From Bacillota bacterium (lineage in GTDB: Bacteria > Bacillota > Desulfotomaculia > Desulfotomaculales > Ammonificaceae), in the NCBI GenBank assembly GCA_040755295.1, contig JBFMBK010000012.1:1-64000 (forward strand): 64,000 nt of DNA, given 5' to 3'. The notes under the pieces were generated by a model that worked only from the letters and a program-made list of their open reading frames with translations, searched no databases and was not told the origin of the DNA. The translations under genes were made by a program, and so were the position numbers. Below, piece after piece: positions 17,144 through 25,739 of the stretch; position 1 is the first letter of the stretch, and each line of letters starts with the position of its first letter.

Positions 17144-18892
17144 ATGACGACCGCGGTTTTGCGACAATCCATTAAAAGACTCCAGTGGTTGTTCGGCAGA
17201 TTGGGAATTCAGGGCTCCCGGGGTTTCACTGCCCAGCCCAGGGTATCGCTCAGTCAGGCCCTGGTGTTTTACCGTTACTTATCCCTTGCTCTGACCTCTC
17301 TTTTCTACCTTTTGGGCCCACCCGCGTCCCCCGCTTTTTTTAAGATCGGGGTGATCCTGCCGATGCTGGGGGTGGCGTGGCTCACGCAGCGCCTTTATGC
17401 CGCCGATGACTCTCTCGTTCACCGGTTGAAGCTCATCGGCATGGAGACGATAGTGATTGTGGCGCTGTTGCTGCCGACCGGAGGGCTGGAAAGCCCCTTT
17501 ATCTGGTACGCCTTCAATCCGATATTTGCGGCGGCGTGTTATCTTCCCACCGGGCACTGCTGGACAACCGTGGTCGTGTTTTTGGCGGCCGCGACCGAAA
17601 CAAGCGCCATATGTGCCGGCAGTCAGGAATCACTCCTGGATATCGCCGCCGAGAAATCCTGGCTGCTGCTGGTCTTTATTCTTTTGACCTCGGCGGTACA
17701 GCTTTTTACCCGCCTCGTCAACCAGTTGTCCGCGGCCTATGCGCGTCTTGCGGAGGCCCTGTCCGCCAGCGAGCAATCGCTGCAGCATATTTCCTCGCTT
17801 TATCAGGCATTAGAAGCCTTTTCCACGCAGGAAGACACCGCTCAGTTTGCCCTGCTGCTTGCCAAATACGCGAAGACTCTTTCCCGCTGTCCGGCGGCGT
17901 GCCTGCTCATGCGCGGGGAGACGCAGGAAAAGCAGAAACCGGTCGTAAGGGTCTGTAACGGCGAAGATGAATACTCCCGCATCAACCTTGAAGGGGAAAT
18001 AAGCAGGATATGGGAGCGCGAAGAGCCGGAAACAAAGGTTTCCGCTTTTTTCGATGAAGCAGGGATCCGGTTGACGTGCGTTCCGATAATATCTCAGAGC
18101 GAATGTTTCGGCATGTTGGGTTACCTTGAACCTGCAAATACCCGAGAGGCGGAAGACCGTGACAGGGCCGTCAATTTCCTTGCCGAACTGGGCGCCATCG
18201 TTCTCGAAAGGTTAAAGACCGAAAAATTGGGGGGCCGGCTGCTGGTAAGCGAGGAACAAAACAGGATCGCCAATGAAATACACGACGGCGTTTCTCAACA
18301 TCTATTCAGTATCTCATGCGCGCTTCACTCATTATCCCGGCAGAAGGCCGGTCTGCAGGATGAAGAGGTTCAGCGTCAGTTACAGTTGGTTAAGAATACC
18401 GCAAATCAGGCCGCAAGGGAATTGCGGGCTTCAATTTACCGAATCAGCCCGCGTAAGCGCGGTGAAAGCATATTCGTAGCGGGTCTGGCTTCCTACCTGA
18501 ACGGTGTTGCCAGGATGAACGCCATCAGGGTGGATCTTAAGGCGGAAGGAAGCGAGGAAACACTGAGCCCGGCGCTGCGCAACGCTTTTTACCGGATAGT
18601 CAGGGAAGCGACCGGCAACGCCTTGAGGCACGGAAGATGCAGGTCCCTGGAGGTGCGGGTTTCGATGTCGCCTGCCGGTTCCGTCCTTGAGGTTGAGGAC
18701 GACGGCAGCGGCTACCAACCCGGATCAAACGGTATGCCGGGTGAAGGATTGGGACTCGGGGTCCATAACATGAAGCAACTGGCGGCTTGTTTTAACGGTG
18801 AACTCGAGATTACCAATACGGGCCGGGGCACCCTGGTAAGGTGTATTGTTCCCAGGAGGCCGGGACAAGCGACTGAGGGAGATAAAGCCTGA
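17144..18892 (+). CDS. Membrane NarX/LiaS-type sensor histidine kinase
   Basis: About 582 aa. An N-terminal multi-helix membrane domain (around 60-210, five to six helices, little outside sequence) is followed by a short coiled coil, a GAF-like domain (about 235-370), HisKA_3 with phospho-acceptor His in NEIHDGVSQHLFSISC, and HATPase_c with NALRHG, VEDDGSGY and GLGLGVHNMKQLA. It phosphorylates NarL-type regulators; the response regulator at 19147 is the evident partner. ATG 17144 has AAAGGA 5 bases upstream. A longer frame begins at TTG 17081, but the best upstream ribosome site serves a seven-codon mini-ORF (17077-17097), a possible leader peptide. Confidence 0.85.
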   Translation: MTTAVLRQSIKRLQWLFGRLGIQGSRGFTAQPRVSLSQALVFYRYLSLALTSLFYLLGPPASPAFFKIGVILPMLGVAWLTQRLYAADDSLVHRLKLIGMETIVIVALLLPTGGLESPFIWYAFNPIFAAACYLPTGHCWTTVVVFLAAATETSAICAGSQESLLDIAAEKSWLLLVFILLTSAVQLFTRLVNQLSAAYARLAEALSASEQSLQHISSLYQALEAFSTQEDTAQFALLLAKYAKTLSRCPAACLLMRGETQEKQKPVVRVCNGEDEYSRINLEGEISRIWEREEPETKVSAFFDEAGIRLTCVPIISQSECFGMLGYLEPANTREAEDRDRAVNFLAELGAIVLERLKTEKLGGRLLVSEEQNRIANEIHDGVSQHLFSISCALHSLSRQKAGLQDEEVQRQLQLVKNTANQAARELRASIYRISPRKRGESIFVAGLASYLNGVARMNAIRVDLKAEGSEETLSPALRNAFYRIVREATGNALRHGRCRSLEVRVSMSPAGSVLEVEDDGSGYQPGSNGMPGEGLGLGVHNMKQLAACFNGELEITNTGRGTLVRCIVPRRPGQATEGDKA

Positions 18893-19023
18893 GCCATGCA
18901 GAGCCAATCCGCCCCGAAACCGTTTATGCATTCAGCGATATCGATTTTTGATGATAAGTTTGGTCTTTTTTAAGGAGTGCCCCGTGCCGCCTTAGGCGAC
19001 GCCACGTCGAATAAAAATTTACG

Positions 19024-19118
19024 TGGAACCAGCGAATTAACTGTTTATCACATAATCCTTTTCTTGATACATGGCGTTCTTGTCCAGCACTCAGAGCCTG
19101 AGTGCTGGATTGGCGGTT
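19024..19118. repeat. Third copy of the 18-bp-end repeat, interrupted by a palindrome
   Basis: Shares TGGAACCAGCG and TTAACT (from 19024) and the end GTTCTTG...TTGGCGGTT with the elements at 16131 and 28001. In place of GCGTC it carries a 27-base palindrome, TCCAGCACTCAG-AGC-CTGAGTGCTGGA (19083-19109), with perfect 12-bp arms. No matching left inverted end was found. Confidence 0.6.
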
Positions 19119-19146
19119 GATTTATTTTTGAAGGAGGAATCAGTCA

Positions 19147-19779
19147 TTGAAAATGGTGGTGATCGACGACCATCCGCTGGTGCTTCAGGGGATAGGTTCC
19201 ATCGCCCGGTTGTATGAGGATATCGAACTAGCGGGCACGGCGAGTTCCGGTGAGGAAGGGGTCAGACTGCTGGCGGAAAAGCAGCCGGATGTTGCGGTGG
19301 TAGACCTCAGACTACCGGGGGAATACGGGCTCGATATCATCCGGCGCGGACGAGCCGTCGCGCCCGGGTGCCGTTTTATCATCCTTACCGCGTACAGCGA
19401 ACGCGCCGATGTCCGGCGGGCCATGGAAGAAAAGGTGGAAGGTTATATCCTTAAAGAAGCTCTTCCCGAAGAAATAATAAACGCTATTCGCCTTGTGGCG
19501 AAAGGGCGGACCTATATCGATCCGGTAATCGTTCAGGCGTTGGTGACCCATGACGAAAAAGACCCCTTGGAGCAGCTCACTCCCCGGGAAAAGGAGGTTC
19601 TTTTAGCCTTGGCCCGAGGAATGTCAAACCGTGATATTGCGCAAATGCTTTTTGTAACCGAATTTACCGTTAAGAAACATGTCAGTCAAATACTCGACAA
19701 ATTAGGCCTTGACGACAGAACCCAGGCGGCTCTTTACGCCTTTTCCCGGGGACTGGTGCAGGAGCGTTCCCAGGGGTAG
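19147..19779 (+). CDS. NarL/FixJ-family response regulator
   Basis: 210 aa with an intact receiver: VVIDDHPLV acidic pair, phospho-acceptor in DVAVVDLRLPG, Thr in FIILTAYS and Lys in GYILKEALP. The LuxR HTH is complete (LTPREKEVLLALARGMSNRD, FVTEFTVKKHVSQIL). TTG 19147 is the start because GGAGG lies 11 bases upstream. Cognate to the kinase at 17144. Directly downstream is the Flp pilin gene, so pilin expression is a plausible target (inference). Confidence 0.9.
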   Translation: MKMVVIDDHPLVLQGIGSIARLYEDIELAGTASSGEEGVRLLAEKQPDVAVVDLRLPGEYGLDIIRRGRAVAPGCRFIILTAYSERADVRRAMEEKVEGYILKEALPEEIINAIRLVAKGRTYIDPVIVQALVTHDEKDPLEQLTPREKEVLLALARGMSNRDIAQMLFVTEFTVKKHVSQILDKLGLDDRTQAALYAFSRGLVQERSQG

Positions 19780-19999
19780 ATAGAGGAAACGGTTTTTGTT
19801 GTCAGGTTGTCCATAATACCGGGGCGTCGGGATGTTAAACCAAAGTCTACCGTGCCCCTCCGCCAAAGCACCATTCAAAAAGTATACCTCCGGTTATTTT
19901 TAGTCTATTCCTCCGTAGCATGTACAATCGCTCTTTATTCCTTAAAATAGAATTTGGGTATTGAGATAATACTCGCAATAAATCTAACGGGGGGAAACG

Positions 20000-20167
20000 A
20001 TGATGAAGAAACTTATGCGGCGGCTTTGGAAAGAAGAGGAAGGTCAGGGAATGGCGGAATACGGATTGATTCTGGCGTTGGTGGCCGTAGTGGTAATCGC
20101 GGCTTTAACCCTTTTAGGTGGCGGCGTGAGAGATCAAATGCAGTGTGTGGCCAACGAACTGGATTAA
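20000..20167 (+). CDS. flp: Flp-type type IVb pilin
   Basis: 55 aa, short and easily missed. MMKKLMRRLWKEEEG is a basic leader cleaved after Gly15; the mature part begins QGMAEYGLILALV with Glu at +5 and Tyr at +6, the Flp pilin signature, followed by one hydrophobic helix and GVRDQMQCVANELD. It should be the major subunit of the fibre assembled by the tad operon 9-17 kb upstream. It is a single-gene unit with its own terminator. The single Cys near the C-terminus is unusual for a small Flp pilin. No other flp copy or prepilin peptidase gene is in the window. Confidence 0.9.
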   Translation: MMKKLMRRLWKEEEGQGMAEYGLILALVAVVVIAALTLLGGGVRDQMQCVANELD

Positions 20168-20234
20168 GTAAAAGGAATTGTTTTGCATGTAGAAAATAAT
20201 TTGCGTATCGTCTTGTTCTAAAAGGTCTGGTTAT

Positions 20235-20267
20235 AACCGCCGTATTTCTGCGGCGGTTTATTTTTTT
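20235..20267 (+). terminator. Intrinsic terminator after flp
   Basis: AACCGCCG (20235-20242), 8-base loop, CGGCGGTT (20251-20258), then TATTTTTTT. A clean rho-independent terminator that isolates flp. Confidence 0.9.
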
Positions 20268-20446
20268 AAAAGGTAATGACAAACAATTCTAATATATTGG
20301 TATATTTATTGCTACATTTTAAAAACGATTCGGAGGGAAAAGGCATTATCATTGTGAGTAGGAAGTAACGTTTTCCGTTATGTTATCGGCTATGATTATT
20401 TTTAACTTTCAGAATAAATAGAATAATTTCGCCGGAGGGATAAACG

Positions 20447-20938
20447 ATGATTCGTAAGTGCGTTGAAGACGATTTTGAGAGAATCTACACGATAGTCAAC
20501 GATGCCGCACAGGCTTACAAGGGCATTATCCCGGCGGACCGGTGGAAGGAGCCGTACATGTCACGGGATGAACTCCGGCATGAGATAGGTGAAGGTGTCG
20601 TGTTCTGGGGCTATGAGGATGAAAGCGGGCTGGTCGGCGTGATGGGCATTCAGGACGTGCAGGATGTGACGCTTATCCGCCACGCCTATGTCCGGACGGC
20701 CAGGCGCAACCGGGGTGTGGGCGGGAAACTGCTGTCCCACCTGAGGGAGCAGACAATTCGGCCGATACTAATCGGCACGTGGGCGGACGCAGTATGGGCG
20801 GTCCGATTTTACGAAAAACACGGTTTCCGGATGGTTTCTCCAGAGGAAAAAAACCGTCTGTTAAAAAGGTACTGGAAGATTCCCGAGCGCCAGGTGGAAA
20901 CCTCTGTGGTTCTTGCCGACCGGAAAAGGCCGGGATAA
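20447..20938 (+). CDS. GNAT-family N-acetyltransferase
   Basis: 163 aa. GNAT fold with the acetyl-CoA-binding motif A, IRHAYVRTARRNRGVGGKLL (Q/RxxGxG/A form RNRGVG), and motif B region WAVRFYEKHGFRMV. The start has GGAGGGAT upstream. It transfers an acyl group from CoA to an amine. The closest type would be small-molecule or antibiotic-like GNATs, but the substrate cannot be told. Appears monocistronic. Confidence 0.85.
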   Translation: MIRKCVEDDFERIYTIVNDAAQAYKGIIPADRWKEPYMSRDELRHEIGEGVVFWGYEDESGLVGVMGIQDVQDVTLIRHAYVRTARRNRGVGGKLLSHLREQTIRPILIGTWADAVWAVRFYEKHGFRMVSPEEKNRLLKRYWKIPERQVETSVVLADRKRPG

Positions 20939-21046
20939 GTTCGTACCCCGCCGGTTAAACGATTTGTGCCGGGGGGCAGGTGTATATTTTTATGACGGCG
21001 GAGCAAACTTAAACCGTTGAAAACCTGCCGGAAGGGGATGCGTTTA

Positions 21047-21241
21047 GTGCGTATGGAAGTTGATCAGGATTTGTGTATAGGCTGCGGTACCTGTGTTGAT
21101 TTGTGCCCCGAGGTTTTTGAATGGATGGAGGCTGAAGAAAAGGCCAAGGCGGTGGAGGACGAGGTCCCCGATGACCTGGAAAATATCTGCCAGGAGGCGT
21201 CGGAAAGCTGTCCGACCGACGCGATAATGGCCCAGTATTAA
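21047..21241 (+). CDS. Small [4Fe-4S] ferredoxin
   Basis: About 64 aa, thermophile/Desulfovibrio-type ferredoxin. CIGCGTCVDLCP holds three cluster ligands and SCPTDAI the fourth; an extra Cys in ICQEASESCP could form the structural disulfide known in single-cluster ferredoxins. The remainder is acidic. GTG 21047 is chosen over the in-frame ATG 21038 because GAAGGGG lies 9 bases before it. An electron carrier for redox enzymes; no partner gene is adjacent. Confidence 0.85.
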   Translation: MRMEVDQDLCIGCGTCVDLCPEVFEWMEAEEKAKAVEDEVPDDLENICQEASESCPTDAIMAQY

Positions 21242-21255
21242 GAAAGTAAAGACGT

Positions 21256-21286
21256 CCCCGCCGGCGGCGGGGAGTTTTCCTTTTAT
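21256..21286 (+). terminator. Intrinsic terminator after the ferredoxin gene
   Basis: CCCCGCC (21256-21262), GGC loop, GGCGGGG (21266-21272), followed by AGTTTTCCTTTT. Confidence 0.8.
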
Positions 21287-21333
21287 AAAGGAAGTTTTAG
21301 TCCTGCGGCGAAAAACCTATAGGAGTATGATGT

Positions 21334-22497
21334 TTGAACCGTTTTAAGGTAGTTCACGTCATTCGGCCCGCGGCGGGCGGGATGAAGCGTCACCTGCTGA
21401 ATTTGTTGGAGCATACGGACAGGGATCTTTTTGAGCCGGTGGTTGCCTGTCCATACGAAGAAAAGCTCTTTGAGGCGGCCGAATCAGGCGCAAGGGTTTT
21501 TACCGTATCCCTGCCCGGTGAGATAAAGACGGCGCGCGACACCGCTGCGGTTTTGCGTATTGCCGGCGTGCTCCGGAAGGAAAAGGCGGTAATACTGCAC
21601 GCGCACGGTTCCAAGGCGGGTCTGGTGGGAAGGCTTGCCGCGCGGTTGGCACGCACGCCGGTCGTCTTTTTTACCGCTCATAATTCCATCTTTTACGAAC
21701 AATGGCCGGAGTACAAAAGGAAAGCATTCGCCATTGCCGAAAACATGCTTGCGCGAGGAACCTTTAAGATAATCGCCGTTTCGAATGCGTTGAGGCAGGA
21801 ACTGCTTGACCGGGAGGGACTTCAACCGGACCGGGTGGTAACGGTTTACAACGGGATCGATCCGGCGGCGTTCCGCGTCGCAGAGGAACGTGCCGCGCTC
21901 CGGCTGCGTCTTAATCTGCCTGCGGATGCCGCGGTGGTGGGAACGGTTGCCCGGCTGGCGCCGCAGAAGGGGGTAAGATTACTGATTCAGGCCGCGGCGC
22001 TTATCCCTCCGGAGAAACGCCCCTTTTTTCTAATTGTCGGCGACGGTCCGTTAAGGCGAGAACTGGAAGAAGCGGCCGGGGACTTCGGTGTCGCGGACCG
22101 GTTTATCTTCACGGGAGCGCGTACGGACATACCCCGGGTACTAGGAGCGCTCGATTTGCTCGCACTGCCTTCGGTGACCGAAGGGCTCCCCCTCATACTA
22201 TTGGAAGCGATGGCCGCGTCGCTGCCGGTGGTGGCGACGGCGGTAGGCGGCGTCCCCGAAGTGGTGGTTGACGGTAAGACGGGGGTTATGGTCCGCTCCG
22301 CCGACCCGGCAGGCCTTGCGTGGGGCATAACCCAAATCCTTGAAGAGCCAGACCTGGCCCGGAGAATGGGTGCGGCGGGGGAGAAAAGGGTTTCTGAGCT
22401 GTTTACGGTTGAAAAAATGGCCGGCCGTGTTATGAACCTATACCGGGAGGCTTTGACCAATAAAGGTATGTGGTGTGACCGTTGGTCTTGCAATTAA
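21334..22497 (+). CDS. Family 4 glycosyltransferase
   Basis: 387 aa GT-B enzyme. The N-terminal half (about 1-175) includes HVIRPAAGGMKRHLLNLL and HAHGSKAGLVGRL. The C-terminal half is the GT4 donor domain, with VGTVARLAPQKG, LIVGDGPLRRELE and the E(x7)E motif in PSVTEGLPLILLEAMA. Transfers a sugar from an NDP-donor with retention, most likely to a surface glycan. TTG start with AGGAG 8 bases upstream. The gene is 94 bp before a membrane protein of the alkaline-phosphatase superfamily. Confidence 0.85.
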   Translation: MNRFKVVHVIRPAAGGMKRHLLNLLEHTDRDLFEPVVACPYEEKLFEAAESGARVFTVSLPGEIKTARDTAAVLRIAGVLRKEKAVILHAHGSKAGLVGRLAARLARTPVVFFTAHNSIFYEQWPEYKRKAFAIAENMLARGTFKIIAVSNALRQELLDREGLQPDRVVTVYNGIDPAAFRVAEERAALRLRLNLPADAAVVGTVARLAPQKGVRLLIQAAALIPPEKRPFFLIVGDGPLRRELEEAAGDFGVADRFIFTGARTDIPRVLGALDLLALPSVTEGLPLILLEAMAASLPVVATAVGGVPEVVVDGKTGVMVRSADPAGLAWGITQILEEPDLARRMGAAGEKRVSELFTVEKMAGRVMNLYREALTNKGMWCDRWSCN

Positions 22498-22591
22498 AGA
22501 GACACCGTCATAAAATTGTCTGAGTAGGTAAGGTCTGCCTTGGGTTTCTTTCTTTAAACAAAACAGCCTAAATCGAACCCGGGGGTATTCC

Positions 22592-24799
22592 GTGCGGCGC
22601 CAAAGAGGGTTATTGCTTATAAGTCTGCTTTCCTGCCTGAGTTTGTGTCTTGCGTTTAGTTTGTTAGTCGGCGGGAATGCGCTGGCAGCGGAACAAAAGG
22701 GCCGGGTGGTGATGCTGGTCATCGACCGTCTGAGTGTTGATGATTTACAGAACCCGGTTCTGGTTAATATCCCGCGCCTTGCGCGAGCGGGCGGCCTTGG
22801 ACTTCTGAACACCAGTACGGGGAGTACACGCAACCCCGAAAGCGCCTATGCCACCATAGGGGCGGGAGCGCATGCCGTGGCGACCAACACCGGCTCCTAT
22901 TCCTATAACGCCGCGGAGCAAATTACCGGCGGCACTAAGGCCAGTGAAGAGTTCACCCAGCGCACCGGCCTCGTCCCTGCCCCGGAGAATGTGGTGGTGT
23001 TGGAAATCGCCCGGCTGTTGAAGGATAACGATGCCCTGCCTCATCCGGTGACACCGGGGGGGATCGGGGAAACATTAAACACGGCCGGGATTAGTGCCGC
23101 CTGTCTGGGAAACGCCGACTGGCGCGACCGTCCCAGACGTCAGATCGCCACTATCGCCATGGATAACGGCGGCCTTGTGGATTCGGGTGAAGTCGGGCGG
23201 GGACTCCTTGTTCGCGATCCGCTTTTTCCGGGCGGTACCCGCACGGATTACAACGTTCTGTGGAATAATTGGCTTTACTTGAAAGATAAAGCGAACTTTA
23301 TCGTCATAGATCTCGGCGATACCTCCCGCCTTGATGAAGCGCGCAGGGAGATAAAGGAAGAGGTTTTTCCCGGTCGTTGGGAAGAAACGCTCAGGCGGGC
23401 GGATGCCTTTGCGGGGAAGTTGGCGGACGATCTTGATCTTGGCGGCGAAGACCGCCTTATCATTGTTTCTCCCACCCCTTCAACCGCGGCGCAGCAGGGC
23501 GGCGACTGGTTCACACCGGTGATTATTGCGGGCGGCGGCGTACCCCCGGGGACCGTCCTTTCTTCACCTTCGACCAGGCGTCAGGGTATAATCATGAACA
23601 TTGACCTGGCGCCGTCGGTTCTGGGGTTTCTTGACGTTCAACCCCGGGGAACAATGACGGGGCGGCCGGTTAACTTTGTCGGAGGTGTCGCACAGTCACG
23701 GGAGATATTTGATCTGCGCCGGCAGACTCTATTTGTTCACAATTACAGGACCCGGCTGATTAAGGCTTACCTTATCTACGTTCTCGCGTTGCTGATAGCC
23801 GCCGTGCTGCTTATAGTTTTACGGGAACGGACCTGGGCGGAACGATTGGGGCTTCACCCGTTGCTGCTGAGCATCATGTGTGTTCCCACCGCTTGTCTGC
23901 TCGTTCCTCTTCTCGGAACATTGGAAATTGTTTCTTATACCGCCGGTATCATAGCCGTCACCGCCGTAATGACCTTTCTGACTATGGTATTTGAAAAACG
24001 GAAGCCCCTTGCCGGTTTAATATTCCTTTCGCTGATTACCGTGGGGTTGCTGCTGTCTGACGCGTGTACCGGAAACGTGCTTCTGAGGCAGTCTATCTTC
24101 AGTTACGATCCTCTGGGAGGGGCGCGGTTTTACGGTATAGGCAACGAGTACATGGGAGTGTTGACCAGCGCAGCCGTTATGGGGAGCGCCGGTATCTTGA
24201 GCATCCGTTCAGGGCGTTTAACTCTCCTTGGAATAGCGGTCTTCTGGCTGATAGTCACCTTTGTTTTAGGCGCGCCGGGTCTCGGGGCAAATTTCGGCGG
24301 GCTCCTCACATCGGTGGTTGCTTTTACGGTCACCTTCATCGCATTTGCCGGGATAAGGTTCAGGTGGCGCGTGGCAATAGTGTCGGTTGCGTTGCTGGCT
24401 TTAATACCTGCGCTGATCGTCGGTCTTGATTTGTTACGGGGTTCGGGAGCGCAATCGCACTTCGGCCGGAATCTGCTGCTGGTCCTGCGCGATCCGATGG
24501 CCCTCCTGGATATTATTTCACGCAAAATGGCTATGAATTTTAAGCTGTTCCGCTACACCATCTGGTCAAGAGTCCTGGCCGCGGGCATCGGAGGGCTGTT
24601 ACTCCTGTTCTACCGTCCGATAGGCGTGATGAGGGTTTTCCGCGGCCGCTACCCGTATCTTTTCAAGGGTTTCATCGGAGTGGTGGTAACCACTGTGGCT
24701 GCTTTTCTTTTCAATGACTCGGGTACCGTGGCGGCGGCGACGGCAACCATATTCGGCATCCCACCGCTGTTGTATATCTTCCTAAGGGAAACTGATTAA
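22592..24799 (+). CDS. Exported alkaline-phosphatase-superfamily-like domain fused to a polytopic membrane domain
   Basis: 735 aa, GTG start. Signal sequence (LLISLLSCLSLCLAFSLLVGG), then an outside domain (about 35-385) resembling the AP superfamily: VVMLVIDRLSVDDL, a Thr/Ser-rich stretch (TSTGSTRNPESAYATIGAGAHA) at the nucleophile position and a late MNIDLAPSVLGFLDV. The rest (about 395-735) contains roughly ten membrane helices, including FYGIGNEYMGVL, a conserved-looking motif. I do not recognise a characterised member. Role in moving or editing lipid-linked phospho-glycans is a guess. The stop lies 1 base before the next ATG, so it is coupled to the FAH gene. Confidence 0.65.
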   Translation: MRRQRGLLLISLLSCLSLCLAFSLLVGGNALAAEQKGRVVMLVIDRLSVDDLQNPVLVNIPRLARAGGLGLLNTSTGSTRNPESAYATIGAGAHAVATNTGSYSYNAAEQITGGTKASEEFTQRTGLVPAPENVVVLEIARLLKDNDALPHPVTPGGIGETLNTAGISAACLGNADWRDRPRRQIATIAMDNGGLVDSGEVGRGLLVRDPLFPGGTRTDYNVLWNNWLYLKDKANFIVIDLGDTSRLDEARREIKEEVFPGRWEETLRRADAFAGKLADDLDLGGEDRLIIVSPTPSTAAQQGGDWFTPVIIAGGGVPPGTVLSSPSTRRQGIIMNIDLAPSVLGFLDVQPRGTMTGRPVNFVGGVAQSREIFDLRRQTLFVHNYRTRLIKAYLIYVLALLIAAVLLIVLRERTWAERLGLHPLLLSIMCVPTACLLVPLLGTLEIVSYTAGIIAVTAVMTFLTMVFEKRKPLAGLIFLSLITVGLLLSDACTGNVLLRQSIFSYDPLGGARFYGIGNEYMGVLTSAAVMGSAGILSIRSGRLTLLGIAVFWLIVTFVLGAPGLGANFGGLLTSVVAFTVTFIAFAGIRFRWRVAIVSVALLALIPALIVGLDLLRGSGAQSHFGRNLLLVLRDPMALLDIISRKMAMNFKLFRYTIWSRVLAAGIGGLLLLFYRPIGVMRVFRGRYPYLFKGFIGVVVTTVAAFLFNDSGTVAAATATIFGIPPLLYIFLRETD

Positions 24800-24800
24800 A

Positions 24801-25553
24801 ATGCGGTTAGGCTATTTTAACGGCCCGCGGGGAGCGTTTGCGGGGATGCTCGAAGAGGGAATGGTATACCCTATGTCCGAAGGCTTTTCCGGGAAGCCGT
24901 CGGTGGAAGGTATTCCCCTTGAAGGTCTCGGGGTTCTTGCCCCTTGCCGTCCCGGTAAGATCGTGTGCGTAGGGCTTAATTACCGCGACCATGCCACAGA
25001 ACTGGGTTTTGCTTATCCCGAAGAGCCGGTGTTGTTTTTGAAGCCGCCGACCGCTTTAATCGGGCCCGGTGAAGATATCGTTTACCCGCCGATGGCCGGA
25101 CAGGTCGACTACGAGGCCGAGCTGGCGGTGGTGATCGGTGCGACCACCCGGCGGGTCAGCAGCGATGCCGCACCGGAGCACATCCTCGGTTATACATGTG
25201 CGAACGACATTACGGCGCGCGACCTCCAGAAAAAGGACGGACAGTGGACGCGGGCGAAATCTTTTGACACATTTTGCCCGTTGGGCCCTTATATTGTAAC
25301 AGGCGCCGACATGTGTCATTCGGAGATTTCTCTTTATTTAAACGGGGTTCGGAAACAGTTTTCCAATATCCGCAACCTGATTTTCGATGTAAACTATCTG
25401 GTAAGCTTTGTGTCTCATGTTATGACACTCCACCCCGAAGACGTCATCCTGACGGGTACCCCGAGCGGTGTAGGACCGCTTCAAACGGGTGATATCGTGG
25501 TTGTCGATATTGAAGGGATCGGCAGACTCGAAAACAGGGTGGCGATGGAATAA
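24801..25553 (+). CDS. Fumarylacetoacetate hydrolase (FAH) family protein
   Basis: 250 aa. A short N-terminal region is followed by the FAH fold: CVGLNYRDHATELG, metal ligands in VDYEAELAVVIG and CANDITARDLQKKDGQWTRAKSFDTFCPLGP, and ILTGTPSGVGPLQTGD at the end. The family hydrolyses or decarboxylates beta-diketo acids (acylpyruvases, oxaloacetate decarboxylases, HpcE-like isomerases). The exact reaction cannot be assigned. It follows the membrane protein gene almost without a gap, although the two have no obvious functional link. Confidence 0.88.
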   Translation: MRLGYFNGPRGAFAGMLEEGMVYPMSEGFSGKPSVEGIPLEGLGVLAPCRPGKIVCVGLNYRDHATELGFAYPEEPVLFLKPPTALIGPGEDIVYPPMAGQVDYEAELAVVIGATTRRVSSDAAPEHILGYTCANDITARDLQKKDGQWTRAKSFDTFCPLGPYIVTGADMCHSEISLYLNGVRKQFSNIRNLIFDVNYLVSFVSHVMTLHPEDVILTGTPSGVGPLQTGDIVVVDIEGIGRLENRVAME

Positions 25554-25579
25554 TAAATTTATCCCAGGCTAAGATTTTG

Positions 25580-25607
25580 TTGACAACAAGGGGGGATGTG
25601 TTAAAAT
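25580..25607 (+). promoter_or_regulatory. Sigma-A-type promoter of speD
   Basis: TTGACA (25580-25585), 16-base spacer, TAAAAT (25602-25607). It would start transcription near 25614 and give a leader of about 125 nt before speD. Confidence 0.7.
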
Positions 25608-25619
25608 TGTGATTGACTG

Positions 25620-25735
25620 TTTTACGCGAACCACTATATGTTGCTTGACCGGGACCTTGCAAGTTGTTGAATTGCCGGGGAACCCAGCTAAAAGGCGGTG
25701 TAACTTAAGAAATATTTTGCAAAGGGGGAGATAAA
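25620..25735 (+). promoter_or_regulatory. Possible structured 5' leader of speD
   Basis: Between promoter and speD lies GC-richer sequence with pairing potential: GCTTG (from 25643) with CAAGT (near 25660), and TGCCGG (from 25672) with a downstream GGCGGTG (25694-25700), separated by GGAACCCAGCTAAAA. I could not match it to a SAM or other known riboswitch. The AdoMet-consuming product makes metabolite control worth testing. Confidence 0.35.
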
Positions 25736-25739
25736 TGAA

